Positions 10,663 to 20,154 of a DNA stretch of 64,000 nucleotides are shown here, one piece after another (position 1 is the first letter of the stretch; each line of letters opens with the position of its first letter). A program made the translations under genes and the position numbers. The stretch is from Lachnospiraceae bacterium (GTDB lineage: Bacteria; Bacillota; Clostridia; Lachnospirales; Lachnospiraceae), in contig JAAWCS010000049.1 of assembly GCA_022793375.1 (NCBI GenBank), forward strand, positions 57,688 to 121,687, read 5' to 3'. The notes under the pieces are model-generated. The model saw only the letters and a program-made list of their open reading frames with translations, was not told where the DNA came from and made no database searches.

Positions 10663-11643
10663 CTACCGTATCCTCTCCACCGGCTTCAAATCACTCAACG
10701 CCCCGATCATCACGCGGGCGATCGCCTTCTTCCCCTCCTCATTCGGATGCACAATATCCGATATATACTGGCTACGGTTAAACGGGTTAATCCCCGTACT
10801 CCCAAAAATATCAATATACGGAATGCTAAAGGCCTCCGCCACCTCCGCCACCGCTCTGGCATAATCCTGAGTAGTCAGGCCGAGCATATTATACTCCACG
10901 TCCGTCTGATTGGCCCGCTGCGCTTCGGAATCCTCTGTCTCCGGTCCCCTCCCGCTCAAAGGAGACGCCAGCACGACCACCGCATTCGGGCACTGTGCCT
11001 GCACCCGCACCACGGTCGCCGCCACCGCCCCCATAAAGGTCGTCTCGTCAAACGGATACGACAGATCCCCGATCGGCGCGCTCACCGTGTACCCCGCATC
11101 GTTGGTGCCGCCCATAATCACCACCAGATCCAGATCCGCCGGCAGCTGTGTACGGATCCGGTCCTCGCTGGCCAGATACGATTCGTGTTCCGTCGTACCG
11201 GCCGGCGCCTCCGTCACATCCTGAAACCCATAACGGCTGTTATACGAGCCGTCCGCGTTCGCATACCATTTCCAGTCGCAGTAGGTAAACGTTGTGCTTC
11301 CAATCCCGCAATTCAAATGCTCGGCAAAGCCAAAATACTCCGTGATATAATCCTGCCAGCCGCCCAGCTCCGTGATGCTGTCACCGTAGCTGGCCCACTT
11401 TTTCCCGACCCAGGAAGCCGACACCGTCCCGCCGGCCGGCGCTTCCACCCCGCTTTGTGCGGCCAGCTCGGCAACGATCTGCTGCTGCTCCTTCAGCTGC
11501 CTGCGCAGGCTGCCGAGCTGCCAGATGCCGACGCCAAGCCCTCCGCCCACCACTATAATGATCGCCAGGAGTACGATCAAAACAATCCGTCTGTTCTTTT
11601 TCCTCGCATTTTGGTGCTGTTTCCTCGTTGATTCCCTGTCCAA
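10663..11643 (-). CDS. SGNH/GDSL hydrolase, membrane anchored (copy 2)
   Basis: N-terminal TM; ASYGDSITELGGW, MGGTNDAGY, DIVHPNEEGKKAIAR. Closely similar to the neighbouring copy. Confidence 0.85.
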   Translation of the reverse strand: MDRESTRKQHQNARKKNRRIVLIVLLAIIIVVGGGLGVGIWQLGSLRRQLKEQQQIVAELAAQSGVEAPAGGTVSASWVGKKWASYGDSITELGGWQDYITEYFGFAEHLNCGIGSTTFTYCDWKWYANADGSYNSRYGFQDVTEAPAGTTEHESYLASEDRIRTQLPADLDLVVIMGGTNDAGYTVSAPIGDLSYPFDETTFMGAVAATVVRVQAQCPNAVVVLASPLSGRGPETEDSEAQRANQTDVEYNMLGLTTQDYARAVAEVAEAFSIPYIDIFGSTGINPFNRSQYISDIVHPNEEGKKAIARVMIGALSDLKPVERIR

Positions 11644-11740
11644 CTTCCGTCCTTCCTTCCTATTTTGTCCAATGTCTCATCAACTACCGCTTCTTTTCGG
11701 CGCATCTTTCCATTCGTTCCCAACCGGCTGTCGTCCCTTC

Positions 11741-12676
11741 TCACCAGTAGCAACCACTCTCGATCTTCGCCGCTGCCGCCGGCTTCTCACTTTCCGTCGG
11801 CCTGCGCCAATTCTCATTCATAATCGCCCGGTAATCCGCCCGCTCGTCCCAGCGCTTCCCATGGATCCCAAATAAAAGCTGGGCGGCTCCCCCCATATGG
11901 ATCGCCTGCTTGCCTTCTGCCTTCAGGCGCGCAGCCAGCGGAAACCCATACGCGCCGCAGCCGATCACCGCCACATCAAATTCCTTTTGAAGCGCCTCCT
12001 CTGCCATATAGTCAAGCGCCTCGAACCAGTCCGCAAACCGCTCGTCCCTCTGACCGGCGATCGTCTGCACCGCCTTCACCGTCTCCAGATGAAAAGCCGG
12101 CAAAATCCGCGGATCCTCAAACAGAAGCTCCCGCCTGCCATACTGGCTGCGGATCGTCTCCTCAAACGGATGAATCACCAGCACCCGCCTTCCTTCGAGC
12201 GCCCCCGTCCAGGGTTCCCCGCAGAAAAACGGCTCCAGTCCCGACAAAAAGCATCTCTTCGCCTGCGGCAAAAACGTATCATAGACGTAATCTTCCATCA
12301 AAAGACCTTCCCACGTCCCGATCAGATCCGCCTGCCGGCTGGCTTTTTCCATCTCCAGGCCAAACGCCATGACTTTCTGCCGGTCACGCGGGAAAAAGCC
12401 GGCGTTTACGCACAGGGAATCCATTGTTTCTTCGGGGATCTCCCGGCGAAGTCCCCAGCGCACCTCCAGCGTGCGGCGAAAGGCCCGCATCTCTCCGCTG
12501 CCAAAGCGGCAGGCCAGAAAGGGCCGGCCTTCGCGGATCGCCGCGGCGATCGCCTGGTTCGCGTGCAGATCGTCCAGATAGGTTATATTGTCATACACAT
12601 GCTTCCTTTTGATTTTCAGCACATGGCGCACGCCCTCGCCCACAAAGCAGGCCCCGTATCGTATCGCACCCTTCAT
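11741..12676 (-). CDS. GT-D-fold-like glycosyltransferase domain protein
   Basis: IREGRPFLACRFGSGEMRAFR, VLVIHPFEETIRSQY and DVAVIGCGAYGFPLAARLKAEGKQAIHMGGAAQLLFGI resemble GT-D/DUF1792-type domains. Confidence 0.55.
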   Translation of the reverse strand: MKGAIRYGACFVGEGVRHVLKIKRKHVYDNITYLDDLHANQAIAAAIREGRPFLACRFGSGEMRAFRRTLEVRWGLRREIPEETMDSLCVNAGFFPRDRQKVMAFGLEMEKASRQADLIGTWEGLLMEDYVYDTFLPQAKRCFLSGLEPFFCGEPWTGALEGRRVLVIHPFEETIRSQYGRRELLFEDPRILPAFHLETVKAVQTIAGQRDERFADWFEALDYMAEEALQKEFDVAVIGCGAYGFPLAARLKAEGKQAIHMGGAAQLLFGIHGKRWDERADYRAIMNENWRRPTESEKPAAAAKIESGCYW

Positions 12677-12695
12677 CGGTATTCTCTCGTCTCCT

Positions 12696-13727
12696 TTATT
12701 TTCCCGCCATCACACGCAGCACATTTTTGACTGTCCCCGGCAGCCGTCCCAGCTTTTTTTTCTTTTCGTCGCGGGAACTGTACCAAAAGCTCTTAAAGCC
12801 CCCCTCGACGCCCCGCCAGGCCTTCACAAGCGGGTATCCCTCGCTTAGAATCCGGCAGAAACGTTTCGTATAATATACATCCGGCAGCATGTGGCGCGGA
12901 TGGCGCAGCGGGAACTCATATTCATAGGTTTTCTTATAATAGACTTGTTTCAGCCCGTTCGGCACCACGTCCATGGAAGCCGCCCCGTGCGAACCGCCGG
13001 CCCCCACGCCGATGTTCGCCGTCAGGTTCTTGACGGGCACGATATCCAGCATATTTTGGCTGCTCTTGGTATTCCAGATCAAGGTTTCAAAATACCGCTT
13101 TCCCATCGACTGGTGCCATTTGCAGGTTTCAATCTTTTCCTTCAGCGCCTCGATCTGCGGCTCCATCACACGCAGCGTGTACGGATCCTTCAAAAAACTA
13201 TACTCCAGATCCAGCATCTCGATGCATCGCCGCCAGGTCGCCCAGCCCCAAATCGCCGAACGGCGCGAGAAAAAGTAATCGGCATTTTCCGGCCCGTAGA
13301 CATCCAGATGGTTCATACCCGCGATCGTAAAAATCCGATTGTCGTTCTCATAACGGTCAAGAAGCTCCTTACAAAACGGGAAAAAGCTCTGCGAAGCCAC
13401 AATATCATCCTCCAGGATGATCCCCTTTTCCACATGGGAAAACATCCAGGCGATCGCGTTGTACATGGAAGGATCCACGCCTACGTTTGTCTCCTGATAA
13501 TTGCGGAACACCTCACACTCCCAGTCAATCCCTTCCTCCGCGATCCGCCTGCAGGCCGCGATCTTCTGCGCATCCTCCGCATGATCCGCCCGCGGCCCGT
13601 CCTGGTATAAAAACAGCTTCGAAGGCCGCGCCCGGCGCACCTGTTCAAACACCTGCGAAAAAGTATCCGGCCGGATAAAAAACACGCACAGGACGGCGAT
13701 ATCGATTTTACTCTGATGCATGGCCAT
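12696..13727 (-). CDS. HlpA-like GT-A glycosyltransferase
   Basis: RPDTFSQVFEQVRRARPSKLFLYQDGPR, GIILEDDIVAS, RSAIWGWATWRR; resembles the so-called hemolytic HlpA family. Confidence 0.65.
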   Translation of the reverse strand: MAMHQSKIDIAVLCVFFIRPDTFSQVFEQVRRARPSKLFLYQDGPRADHAEDAQKIAACRRIAEEGIDWECEVFRNYQETNVGVDPSMYNAIAWMFSHVEKGIILEDDIVASQSFFPFCKELLDRYENDNRIFTIAGMNHLDVYGPENADYFFSRRSAIWGWATWRRCIEMLDLEYSFLKDPYTLRVMEPQIEALKEKIETCKWHQSMGKRYFETLIWNTKSSQNMLDIVPVKNLTANIGVGAGGSHGAASMDVVPNGLKQVYYKKTYEYEFPLRHPRHMLPDVYYTKRFCRILSEGYPLVKAWRGVEGGFKSFWYSSRDEKKKKLGRLPGTVKNVLRVMAGK

Positions 13728-14982
13728 TCTCCATCAACTCCTCATAAACTGCCAACAGCGCCCGGCTGTTTTCTTCCCGGCTGTGCGTCGCCTGCGCCCG
13801 CCTGCGGGCCGCCGCTCCCATCGCCTGTATCTCGTTTTCCATTGCAAACACCTTATTTACATAATAAGCAATCATATACCAGGCATCCGCCTGATAGAGG
13901 TAGCCCTCCCGTTCGTGCGTTAACAGATTTTTGACTCCGCCCACGTCCGATACCACCGCCGGCATGCCAAGAAGCATGGCTTCCCCGACGGAATTCGGCG
14001 AATTCTCGATCGACGACGGGCTTACGAATACATGGGAACGCAGGAAACGATCTTTCATCGCTGCCTCATCCAAAAAGCCGGTATATTCCACATGCCCCTC
14101 AAGTCCGTTTTCCTCGATCAGGCGGCAGATATATTTCCCGTATGAGCTCATGCGCAAGCGATCCTGCAGCGTTTCCTTTTTCGTGATATCTCCGCCTGCC
14201 ACGTAGACCTTGGCATCCGGGTAATGCTCCAGAATCCTTGGCAGCGCCTTCAGCACATAGTGCAGTCCCTTGATCGGATAACTTCCCTGGCTTACAAACA
14301 GGCTGTGTTTCTCACAGCGCTCCCATTCCCATTCGCCTTCATAAAAGCTGTCCCGCAATACCTCGTTGCCGAAATGATAACGCGCCCGCGGGTTAATCTG
14401 CTCGGTGCAGGCTTTGTCCCAGTCCGTCCGTCCCAGGACATGCCCCGTCCGCCGCAGAGCCTCCCTTTCAAACTCGGCGCGAATCAAAAAAGATTCCCGC
14501 TGGTGAATTAAATTGTCCCTCTTTACAATATCCCGGAAGGTACGCCCTTTCTGTACCCATAGCGGCACATCCGCCATAAAATGCTCGGCATACGCCGATA
14601 GCACCCCCTGAATCCCGATCAGAGTCCGCTCCGGCCGCCCAAACGCCCGCACGGCCGCCAGGCTGTGGACATACTCCGTCCCGAAAATATGAAGCAGATC
14701 CGGTTGAAACGCCTCAATAATCCCGCGCAGCCGCGCTTCCACGCCGGCATCGTAGGAAAGCAGCACCGGCGACGGCTGGCAAAAGCTGTAGTAGGCCGTA
14801 TCCCCCGCCATCCCCTGTACGGTCTCGGTTCCCACCGACGGATAGGCCACGCCGATCACCGTACCCGAGCCTTCCAGCGCGTCCAAAAGCCCCGACATCC
14901 AGCCTCCGACCGGTTCTGCGTCCCGGCCCAGTGCCCGGGCAATTTTCGGAAGCATAATATTGCATACCCACAGCACACGCAT
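13708..14982 (-). CDS. Glycosyltransferase family 4
   Basis: SQGSYPIKGLHYVLKALPRI...PDAKVYVAGGD and VSPSSIENSPNSVGEAMLLGMPAVVSDVGG, typical GT4 signature. Confidence 0.85.
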   Translation of the reverse strand: MRVLWVCNIMLPKIARALGRDAEPVGGWMSGLLDALEGSGTVIGVAYPSVGTETVQGMAGDTAYYSFCQPSPVLLSYDAGVEARLRGIIEAFQPDLLHIFGTEYVHSLAAVRAFGRPERTLIGIQGVLSAYAEHFMADVPLWVQKGRTFRDIVKRDNLIHQRESFLIRAEFEREALRRTGHVLGRTDWDKACTEQINPRARYHFGNEVLRDSFYEGEWEWERCEKHSLFVSQGSYPIKGLHYVLKALPRILEHYPDAKVYVAGGDITKKETLQDRLRMSSYGKYICRLIEENGLEGHVEYTGFLDEAAMKDRFLRSHVFVSPSSIENSPNSVGEAMLLGMPAVVSDVGGVKNLLTHEREGYLYQADAWYMIAYYVNKVFAMENEIQAMGAAARRRAQATHSREENSRALLAVYEELMENGHASE

Positions 14983-14994
14983 CGCTTTGACCTC

Positions 14995-15588
14995 CTAATT
15001 CCCTGCTTCGGCCGCCAGGCCGCGGATCCGCCGCGCCGGGTTGCCGCCCCACACCTCGTCCGGCGGGACATCCTTTGTGACCACCGATCCGGCTCCGATG
15101 ATGCTCCTGGCTCCGATCGTCACACCCTTTAGCACAATGCAATGGGCGCCCACAAACACGTCCTCACCGATCGTTACCGGCTTTGTGACCGCCGTCTCAT
15201 GCAGATAATCCCCTCGCTGCCGATAATCGAGCGAATGAAAATCCGTATCGTATATTTTGGATCCGCCGCCGATAATCGTCCGGTCGCCGATGGTCACGCG
15301 GTCATGGCAGACAATCGCGGCGTTCGAGATCCCTACATGATCGCCAATCGTTAAACAAGCCGTATTTTTCAAAGAAAAAATGGTCCGCCCGTCCCCGCCG
15401 ATCGGGTTTGACGATACGCTCGAATTGATCGTCACATCTTCGCCGATACGGATCGAACCGTGGCCAAACACCCGCAACTTCCCATGAATCGCCAGGTTTT
15501 TGCCGTGGGCGATCTTCCGATAGCGGATCACAAGCCCATTATACCATCGATTCGGCCAGGCCGCTATTTTTGTAAGGATTCTTTTCAT
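14995..15588 (-). CDS. Left-handed beta-helix (hexapeptide) acyltransferase
   Basis: IGEDVFVGAHCIVLKGVTIGARSIIGAGSVVTKDVPPDEVWGGNPARRIR. Confidence 0.85.
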   Translation of the reverse strand: MKRILTKIAAWPNRWYNGLVIRYRKIAHGKNLAIHGKLRVFGHGSIRIGEDVTINSSVSSNPIGGDGRTIFSLKNTACLTIGDHVGISNAAIVCHDRVTIGDRTIIGGGSKIYDTDFHSLDYRQRGDYLHETAVTKPVTIGEDVFVGAHCIVLKGVTIGARSIIGAGSVVTKDVPPDEVWGGNPARRIRGLAAEAGN

Positions 15589-16511
15589 AGGCTTTTCTCC
15601 TGTCTCTCCTGCCGGTACAAACGCCGAATCTTCTCCGCGATTTCCGCCGTAAACACCTCGTTCGTCTCGATCTCAAAGCCCTCTTCCTCCGGCGTCAGGA
15701 TCCGCTGCTTGCGCTGTCCCGGATAGCAAATACAGCACCCGCGTCCTAAGTACCGCGCCCACATCGAAAAAGACGACCCCGAGGCGATCAACAGCGGAAA
15801 ACGGCTCAGCGCCACAATATCGGCGATACTCGTGCCAAAGCTCTTTCGCCGGACGCCGGGAAGGCGAAGCAGCGGAGCAAGCTCCGCATCCGTTCCGTCC
15901 GAAAACACCTGCGCCGGAATTTCACATCCCGCACAGTCGCGGATCTGCTCAAGCATTTTCCCGTACCATTCGATCGGCAGCGCGCTGTCATGACGCCCTC
16001 TTCGCACCTCCTCCTCCGAAACACGGGCAAAATCCCCCAGCCGCACGTGAATGCCGACAGCTCCGCTTACCTCCTCCGAAAACGGACGCCGGTTTTTCTC
16101 CCGCAGACGCTCTGTCAGCTGCTCCCGCACGTACGCATAGTCGTATAATATCTCTTCAAAGCAGCCGTCAAACCCCGTAAATTCCACAATGGTTTCATCC
16201 TGCAGCGAGATGCTCTCCTTCTCCGATTCCGAAATTCGTCCCAAACGCCACAGTTTCCATAGCTTCGCCGCTCCCGCGATGTCCGACGACGCGCTCTCAA
16301 ACAAATCGCCGTAAAAACGCTTATCCTTTTCCCGGCGCAGAATCGGCCCCAGCTTGATGCTCGGCCAGGTCGGCCAGATCATCCGACAGCCGGAATCACG
16401 CGCAAACACGGCGGCCCGTGCCCAGGGAAACAAAATATTCCCAAGCCCCGCCCCGCCTAAGCGTACCACTCCCAAGTCGTGCTCCGACAGCTTTGGATAG
16501 ACATAATTCAT
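15585..16511 (-). CDS. GT11-like alpha-1,2-fucosyltransferase-related protein
   Basis: GGAGLGNILFPWARA N-terminus and AVGIHVRLGDFARV (HxRxGD motif). Start placed at MNYVYPK. Confidence 0.6.
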   Translation of the reverse strand: MNYVYPKLSEHDLGVVRLGGAGLGNILFPWARAAVFARDSGCRMIWPTWPSIKLGPILRREKDKRFYGDLFESASSDIAGAAKLWKLWRLGRISESEKESISLQDETIVEFTGFDGCFEEILYDYAYVREQLTERLREKNRRPFSEEVSGAVGIHVRLGDFARVSEEEVRRGRHDSALPIEWYGKMLEQIRDCAGCEIPAQVFSDGTDAELAPLLRLPGVRRKSFGTSIADIVALSRFPLLIASGSSFSMWARYLGRGCCICYPGQRKQRILTPEEEGFEIETNEVFTAEIAEKIRRLYRQERQEKSL

Positions 16512-16524
16512 ACGGCGCCTCCCC

Positions 16525-17616
16525 TCATCTGGCAAAAATCGTCTGATACGGCCACACGCCCACCGACGACCAATTCGGTACAATAAAGAAAAACAGCAAG
16601 ATTCCCCATATCACCACATAATACAAAATCCGCAGCAGGCGACTGTCCTCGCAGGCAATCACCTCCGGAACAATCAGACTGTAGAGCCCGATGAAATACA
16701 GCTGCAGCCGCCCCCACATGGGAATCCAGTAAAAAAAGGCATACATCCCTAACAGCAAGATCGACATATTGAGATATACAATATTTCCCCGGTCCTTTTC
16801 CAGCAGCTTTTGCTCATACAACAGGCACAGCGCCACATAAATCAGGCACAAAATCGTCTGCACCGGCGAAAATTCCTCGTAGAGATACGCTTCCGAGGCC
16901 GTTACCGCGCTCGGGTAAATACGCAGCAGCAGCGCAATCACCTGCTCCTTCAAAAAAATCCCCAGAGACGCCAGCGCGAAAAAGACAAAATACAGCGCGT
17001 GCGGATAACGAAACCGCACCAGAACCATCACGGGCAGTACCAAAAGGGCCGTGCGGTGAAAAAGCGCCGCAAAGAGGACCAGCCCGTAACAGCGGAGCCA
17101 TTTTCGCTCCTTCGCATAGGCGAACGCCAGCAGCACCACCGCGCAGGCCATCCCCTGGCGTACCAGGTTAAAGCTCTGATAATACAATGTCGTAAATACC
17201 AGATACAGGCTAAACGGCACAAACCGGGACTCCTTAATAAGCGCCCAGGTACAGAAAAAGCTCACAAACGCATTGGCCAGAAAAATGATCCACTGCGGTT
17301 CTTCGGTAAACAGGGAAAGCAGACGGTTCATCCATACAAAACCCCGTTCCGTCCCGTTGTAGCGCACATCCTCCCAGTCCTCGCAGATATCCAAAAAAAT
17401 CTGGTAGTAGGATTCAAAATCCGTCCCCACATAGTAGCGCAGGCCTCCAAACAGGGCCAGCACCAAAAATATTCCTACCCAAAAGACCGCGGCCGCCGAC
17501 AGCGTAAAGGTCCGGTACTTGCCCAGGAAATACCCGCTCCAGTTTTTCCAGCGCGCCGTCTGCACGCCGTATCCCAACAGAACCAATACGGCAATGGCTA
17601 ACAAATAACTTCCCAT
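16525..17616 (-). CDS. EpsG family / Wzy-like polymerase
   Basis: Polytopic; LFGGLRYYVGTDFESYYQIF matches the EpsG-type R.y.G.D...Y motif. Confidence 0.75.
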   Translation of the reverse strand: MGSYLLAIAVLVLLGYGVQTARWKNWSGYFLGKYRTFTLSAAAVFWVGIFLVLALFGGLRYYVGTDFESYYQIFLDICEDWEDVRYNGTERGFVWMNRLLSLFTEEPQWIIFLANAFVSFFCTWALIKESRFVPFSLYLVFTTLYYQSFNLVRQGMACAVVLLAFAYAKERKWLRCYGLVLFAALFHRTALLVLPVMVLVRFRYPHALYFVFFALASLGIFLKEQVIALLLRIYPSAVTASEAYLYEEFSPVQTILCLIYVALCLLYEQKLLEKDRGNIVYLNMSILLLGMYAFFYWIPMWGRLQLYFIGLYSLIVPEVIACEDSRLLRILYYVVIWGILLFFFIVPNWSSVGVWPYQTIFAR

Positions 17617-17626
17617 ATCCTTATCC

Positions 17627-18436
17627 TCAACGGCCGCGCCCGGCCATCCGGCTCAATCGCTTCCCATAGCGCTTCAGCTGGTGTAAAAGGTGCGCCGGCA
17701 GATATCTGGGCGGTGTCGAAAGCAGGATAAAATTCAGCCGATAAAACGGATTCAGCCCCGAACGCTTGCTAAACAGCTTCTTCCAGGTCAAACCGCTGTA
17801 GCTGTTATGCCCCGTCGCCTCCTCGTCAAACCGGTACGCCAGTTCTTCAAAACATTCCAGGCGAAAGCCTTTGCGATAAGCACGGATCGTAAACTCAAAA
17901 TCCGAAAAATACTGCGGCAGCAAAAAGGGGTGGAAGCCCCCGATTTTTTTCCACTGCCCCACCGTCAAAAACAGGTTCCGCGACGAGGCGCAGTTGCCTT
18001 CGCTCCCCGGCGGCAGCAGCCGCCCGGTCCCGTCCGCAAACGAATGCCAGAACAAACCGTCCAGCAGCTCCCCGCTTTTCGCCCCGTATCCCGGGCTCAC
18101 GACCAGACGCTCCCCAGTCAAAAGAGCGGCCCCCGCCGCCACATGCCCGGCCGGCAGCACCGTATCGTCGTTGGAAATCATCACCGCGTCCTCGTCGGCG
18201 GCATGCTCCCGCAGCCAATCAAACGCCTTCTGCAGCCCGCCTGCCCACCATAGATTGCCGTTTCCGTATAAAACGGTGCTTGTCGGCATCTTTCTTCGCA
18301 CCATCTGATCCGTACCGTCGGTCGAGCCGTCGTCCACCAGGATCAGATGGACTTCGCAGTCCTGCCGGCATAGGCTCTCCACAAACTTCTCGGTAATCGG
18401 ATAGCGGTTATGAACCGTTGTCACTACATGGATCAT
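17627..18436 (-). CDS. Glycosyltransferase family 2
   Basis: VVTTVHNRYPITEKFVESL, LVDDGSTDGT, ISNDDTVLP. Confidence 0.85.
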   Translation of the reverse strand: MIHVVTTVHNRYPITEKFVESLCRQDCEVHLILVDDGSTDGTDQMVRRKMPTSTVLYGNGNLWWAGGLQKAFDWLREHAADEDAVMISNDDTVLPAGHVAAGAALLTGERLVVSPGYGAKSGELLDGLFWHSFADGTGRLLPPGSEGNCASSRNLFLTVGQWKKIGGFHPFLLPQYFSDFEFTIRAYRKGFRLECFEELAYRFDEEATGHNSYSGLTWKKLFSKRSGLNPFYRLNFILLSTPPRYLPAHLLHQLKRYGKRLSRMAGRGR

Positions 18437-19506
18437 AAGATCTTTTCAATAACCTCCCGGTGGCTTTCTACAATACGTTCCAGCGTCTGCTCCCTCATCT
18501 CACGGCGGTTGCGCTCCCCCATTCGCTGCCGCAGCTCATCGTCCTTTAGAAGGCGGCCGATCGCCGCCGCCAGCGCTTCGCTGTCTCCCACCGGTACAAT
18601 CAAGCCGCCTGCGCCGTCCCCTAAAAGCTCCATGGCCGCGATACAGCGGTCGGTCGATACGACCGGCAGCCCGCAGGCCATCGCCTCGTTGATCACCAGC
18701 CCCCATATATCCTCGCGCGTCGGCAATACAAACAGATCTGCCTTCTGGTAATAGCGGTACAAATCCTCTTTTTTCATAAAATCAAGGACTTCCACATTCT
18801 TAAAACCGTTCTCTCGGATCGTTTCCAGATATTCTCCCCGCAGATCGCCTCCGCCCACGATCGTAAGCTGCGCCTGCCCATCCAGGCTTTTCCAGGCTCT
18901 CAGCAGCACGTCAAAGCCCTTCCGATGGATGAACTGCCCGATTGTCAGCACCTGCGGACGTGAGGGACCAGGCTCCCGGGCCCTCTGTCTCTCCTCACCG
19001 AGCGCTGCCAGCGTTTCCACGTCCTTCTCGGTCAGCGAGGTGAAGCGGTGCTCGTAAATCCGATCCGCCTTTGCCCCGTAGTTCAGAAAATACTCCCGCG
19101 CAAAGCGCCCGCTGGAAAAACAGGCGGCCGCGTGCGAAACATAGTATCGCTTTAACAAATCCTTCAGCCAATGGCGTCCGATAAACGCGCCGTCGCAGTT
19201 TACACAGTAGGGCACTCCCGCGCGCATCGCCCGGCGCATCGCCCGGCGGGCGTTCGGATTGAGGTAATCGTAGGCAAGCACCAGGTCATAGGCAGCCATC
19301 CCGCGCAGGCAGTCCGCAAACCGGTCCGCCGCCTCCCCTGAGCTTAGCACGTAAAAATCGCGGCCCTTTACAAACCAGTCCGCGTTCCGGTTCTGATCCT
19401 TATCAAATTCAAAAAATACATCCAGCTGATAATACGCGGCCAGCCCCTCAAACACCGCCACGCGGTAGGGGGCCGGAAAACTGGAAACAACCAGGATCTT
19501 TTTCAT
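18433..19506 (-). CDS. Glycosyltransferase family 4
   Basis: IGQFIHRKGFDVLLRAW, LTIVGGGDLR, VLPTREDIWGLVINEAMACGLPVVSTD. Confidence 0.88.
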   Translation of the reverse strand: MKKILVVSSFPAPYRVAVFEGLAAYYQLDVFFEFDKDQNRNADWFVKGRDFYVLSSGEAADRFADCLRGMAAYDLVLAYDYLNPNARRAMRRAMRAGVPYCVNCDGAFIGRHWLKDLLKRYYVSHAAACFSSGRFAREYFLNYGAKADRIYEHRFTSLTEKDVETLAALGEERQRAREPGPSRPQVLTIGQFIHRKGFDVLLRAWKSLDGQAQLTIVGGGDLRGEYLETIRENGFKNVEVLDFMKKEDLYRYYQKADLFVLPTREDIWGLVINEAMACGLPVVSTDRCIAAMELLGDGAGGLIVPVGDSEALAAAIGRLLKDDELRQRMGERNRREMREQTLERIVESHREVIEKIL

Positions 19507-20144
19507 TTCTTTGTCTCCATATATGCAAGAAACGCGGCCGGGTCGGTCATATAAGCGGCAAACTCCTCAATCTCGCTCTCTTCCTTTTCCCACCAGCGGC
19601 TTTCCTGAAGCTTTCTGGCGGTATCCTCGTCAAACCGGCTGCGGATGCGCCGGGCCGGATTCCCCGCCCATACCTCATAAGACCCGATATCCTTCGTCAC
19701 TACCGAACCCATTCCCACGACCGCGCCGTCGCCGATCGTTACGCCGGGCCGAATTAACACCCGCGTTCCGATCCATACGTCGTTGCCGATCACCGTCTTT
19801 TGAAATATTTCAAACTCATGGCGCGCAAAGTTCTTTTTAAACAGGTTTTCCCACTTATGAAACACCGACGAGGTTGAGACCCACTCCATCGGATGGGGCG
19901 TCCCGCCGATATAGCAATCCCCCGCGATCGAGGTAAAGGCTCCGATCTGCGCGTCCGTCACAAAGCAATTGCGGCCCAGGTAGGAATAGCGGCCGATCCG
20001 GCTCCGATAAAACTTAGTCCCGCTGCAGATCGCGGCGTTCTTATCCACCTGCGCTTCCTGCAAGACGGCAAACAGGGCCACTTTCGAAAACAAACGCCCC
20101 GGCAGGCTCAATATATTTTTCAGCAATACCAAAAATCTTCGCAT
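19503..20144 (-). CDS. CatB-related O-acetyltransferase (hexapeptide)
   Basis: IGAFTSIAGDCYIGGTPHPMEWVSTSSVF...IGNDVWIGTRVLIRPGVTIGDGAVVGMGSVVTKDI. Confidence 0.85.
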   Translation of the reverse strand: MRRFLVLLKNILSLPGRLFSKVALFAVLQEAQVDKNAAICSGTKFYRSRIGRYSYLGRNCFVTDAQIGAFTSIAGDCYIGGTPHPMEWVSTSSVFHKWENLFKKNFARHEFEIFQKTVIGNDVWIGTRVLIRPGVTIGDGAVVGMGSVVTKDIGSYEVWAGNPARRIRSRFDEDTARKLQESRWWEKEESEIEEFAAYMTDPAAFLAYMETKK

Positions 20145-20154
20145 CGTTTCTCCT

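Noticed and set aside
10594-11631. 345 aa plus-strand ORF
   Set aside because: Antisense shadow of the second SGNH hydrolase; Arg/His/Pro-rich without recognisable motifs.
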